Shown: positions 5,623 to 5,856 of the stretch, piece after piece
Position numbering within the stretch: position 1 is the first letter of the stretch
How the letters are laid out: each line of letters starts with the position of its first letter
DNA from: Vulcanimicrobiota bacterium
Lineage (GTDB): Bacteria; Vulcanimicrobiota; Vulcanimicrobiia; Vulcanimicrobiales; Vulcanimicrobiaceae
Reading direction: 5' to 3'
Length of the DNA stretch: 5,856 nucleotides
Assembly: GCA_027306845.1 (NCBI GenBank)
Contig: DAHUYY010000127.1
Span: 1 to 5,856, forward strand
Made by a program: the position numbers and the translations under genes
Notes under the pieces: generated by a model
Databases searched by the model: none
The model's input: only the letters and a program-made list of their open reading frames with translations
Told to the model about the DNA's origin: nothing

Positions 5623-5856
5623 TTAGGGCGCGAGCATCTCCAAGAAGTAGCGATGCACCCGCGGGTCGGCGGTTAGTTCGGGGTGGAAACTCGTGCCGAG
5701 CACCGAGCCCTGCCGTACCATCACGCCGTGCCCGCCGAAAGAGGCGAGCACCTCCACGTCGGCCGCCGCGCTTTCGATCCAAGGAGCGCGGATAAAGATC
5801 GCCGGAAAGGGCTCTGCTCCGAGCGCCGGGATCGCGAGATCGACCTCCGCGGAATC
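5623..5856 (-). CDS. pdxT: Pyridoxal 5'-phosphate synthase glutaminase subunit PdxT, C-terminal 77 residues (cut by window edge)
   Basis: PdxT is the class I-type glutamine amidotransferase that releases ammonia from glutamine and passes it to PdxS for direct synthesis of PLP. Only the C-terminal part is in the window; the family is usually about 190-200 residues, so roughly 115-120 residues lie beyond the right edge. The fragment shows FPAIFIRAPWIESA (the conserved F-I-R-A-P segment), then VLGTSFHPELTADPRVHRYF. His58 and Glu60 of the fragment (SFHPE) are the second and third members of the Cys-His-Glu triad; the cysteine is outside the window. The ending HRYFLEMLAP is typical. The pdxS partner is expected upstream, beyond the right edge, but this cannot be seen. 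The DUF1844-like gene follows on the same strand. Confidence 0.93.
   Translation of the reverse strand, partial: DSAEVDLAIPALGAEPFPAIFIRAPWIESAAADVEVLASFGGHGVMVRQGSVLGTSFHPELTADPRVHRYFLEMLAP

Noticed and set aside
5044..5676. A 210-codon plus-strand frame over the HNH, DUF1844-like and pdxT genes
   Set aside because: It runs through a terminator and three well-supported minus-strand genes and has no coherent domain.

Overview
This window is GC-rich (about 60% or more by eye) and gene-dense bacterial chromosome, and it reads as core metabolism, not a mobile island. No tRNA, rRNA, insertion sequence, CRISPR array or phage gene is visible. The mix of genes (bioA-bioF-bioD, a PdxT glutaminase, a stand-alone HNH nuclease of a widely conserved family, and a DUF1844-like protein) and the very frequent CGATCG hexamer suggest a GC-rich, poorly cultured bacterial lineage. 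Eremiobacterota (WPS-2) or a neighbour is my guess from general impression. No marker gene here settles the taxonomy.

Layout. Positions 1-2377 (minus strand) hold a compact biotin operon transcribed leftward: bioA, bioF and the first 27 codons of bioD, joined by two 4-base ATGA stop/start overlaps. An 83-base divergent gap (2378-2460) separates it from a plus-strand unit at 2461-4692: a 502-residue FAD-dependent aromatic-hydroxylase-type monooxygenase, then two small membrane proteins with overlapping reading frames. This unit meets a second minus-strand block head to head with only 12 bases between the stop codons.

The second minus-strand block (4705-5856) is read right to left. It contains the C-terminal 77 residues of PdxT (vitamin B6 synthase glutaminase), a short DUF1844-like protein, and an HNH endonuclease of about 177 residues. 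Two RNA structures punctuate it. One is a hairpin at the pdxT/DUF1844 junction that covers the likely ribosome-binding site and start codon. The other is a strong intrinsic terminator whose loop holds the DUF1844 stop codon and whose second U-run directly abuts the ribosome-binding site of the HNH gene.

Functional picture. BioF (pimeloyl thioester + L-alanine to KAPA), BioA (KAPA to DAPA) and BioD (DAPA to dethiobiotin) are three consecutive steps of biotin synthesis. BioF and BioA both use PLP, the cofactor made by the PdxS/PdxT pair, although the two operons are separate and their closeness may be chance. The monooxygenase and its two membrane neighbours form the least characterised unit. 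The terminator/stop/RBS arrangement before the HNH gene is the most interesting regulatory architecture. I did not find strong evidence for a wholly new system.
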